From Spirochaetota bacterium (GTDB lineage: Bacteria; Spirochaetota; B62-G9; DRHN01), in the NCBI GenBank assembly GCA_023136305.1, contig JAGLSF010000142.1, positions 1 through 5,773 of the forward strand: a stretch of DNA of 5,773 nt, in the 5' to 3' direction. The translations under genes and the position numbers were made by a program. Shown in pieces: positions 5,521-5,773 of this stretch (the first letter of the stretch is position 1; the number at the start of each line of letters is the position of its first letter). A model generated the notes under the pieces. It saw only the letters and a list, made by a program, of their open reading frames with translations, had not been told where the DNA came from and made no database searches.

Positions 5521-5773
5521 GTGAGGATAGAGAATCATCCCGTTCTGGGCAAGGCAGTCATCACCGCTCAGGTAACAATTACCGTAGACGGTAAAAAGAT
5601 AAAGGCTTTCGAGGGTGAGATGATTGCATCAGCCCTCGTTGCTGCGGGCATCAAAGTCTTTCGATATACATCGAAAAAACATGAGCCGAGAGGCGTATTC
5701 TGCGCCATTGGCCGGTGCACTGACTGTGTCATGGAAGTAAATGGAGTTGCCAACGTTCGAACATGCGTAACCC
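5521..5773 (+). CDS. (2Fe-2S)-binding protein, HcnA / sarcosine oxidase alpha N-terminal type (partial)
   Basis: The first 84 codons are present and the frame runs off the window end. GTG is the start (see the ribosome binding site at 5507-5512). After a short lead, VTITVDGKKIKAFEGEMIASALVAAGI (about 18-44) is the typical ferredoxin-like beta-grasp opening. It is followed by C61-x4-C66-x2-C69-x12-C82 in the context GVFCAIGRCTDCVMEVNG...VRTCVT. This cysteine spacing is that of the Fer2_4 domain in HcnA, octopine oxidase and the N-terminus of sarcosine oxidase alpha. It would hold a [2Fe-2S] cluster that carries electrons from the FAD subunit encoded just upstream (one-base gap). Whether it is a stand-alone protein of about 100 residues or the start of a fused [2Fe-2S]-FAD/NAD subunit of 450 or more cannot be seen here. 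Confidence 0.88.
   Translation, partial: MRIENHPVLGKAVITAQVTITVDGKKIKAFEGEMIASALVAAGIKVFRYTSKKHEPRGVFCAIGRCTDCVMEVNGVANVRTCVT

Noticed and set aside
1..5773. CRISPR array, tRNA/rRNA genes, insertion sequences or attachment sites
   Set aside because: No regularly spaced repeats, RNA gene signatures, transposase frames or terminal inverted repeats were seen on either strand.

Overview
The window holds two divergent gene groups around an AT-rich control region (about 3937-4301). The base composition is moderate, Shine-Dalgarno sequences are strong (GGAGG/AGGAGG), and every protein is a typical bacterial family. No rRNA, tRNA or species-specific marker is present. A free-living bacterium, possibly an anaerobe such as a spirochaete, clostridium or deltaproteobacterium, is only an impression from gene content.

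Left group, minus strand, read from about 3936 down to 1: a LacI-type repressor (3936-2905), a ribokinase/PfkB sugar kinase (2874-1951), an L-arabinose/L-fucose isomerase-like enzyme (1850-447) and the N-terminal 118 residues of a DhnA/FbaB/LsrF-type class I aldolase (356 to beyond base 1). This reads as an aldose -> ketose -> ketose phosphate -> two short carbon fragments pathway under a local repressor. The sugar cannot be named from the sequence and no transporter is in view. A strong imperfect hairpin lies in the 100-bp gap between the kinase and isomerase genes.

Control region, 3937-4301: candidate sigma70-type promoters point in both directions, with -35 boxes 26 bp apart across an A-rich tract. 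A 14-bp inverted repeat (12/14 matches, 40-bp spacer) lies next to the rightward promoter. A 34-codon reading frame with a good ribosome binding site follows. It may be a leader peptide or a broken remnant of a larger gene, since an adjacent frame runs on to an ATGA overlap with the next gene.

Right group, plus strand: an FAD-dependent DAO-family oxidoreductase (4302-5519, HcnC/sarcosine oxidase beta-like). One base after its stop comes the start of a small [2Fe-2S] protein of the HcnA / sarcosine oxidase alpha N-terminal type (5521 to beyond 5773). Together they look like the first two subunits of a multi-subunit amine, imino acid or opine dehydrogenase. Its link to the sugar operon is only positional.
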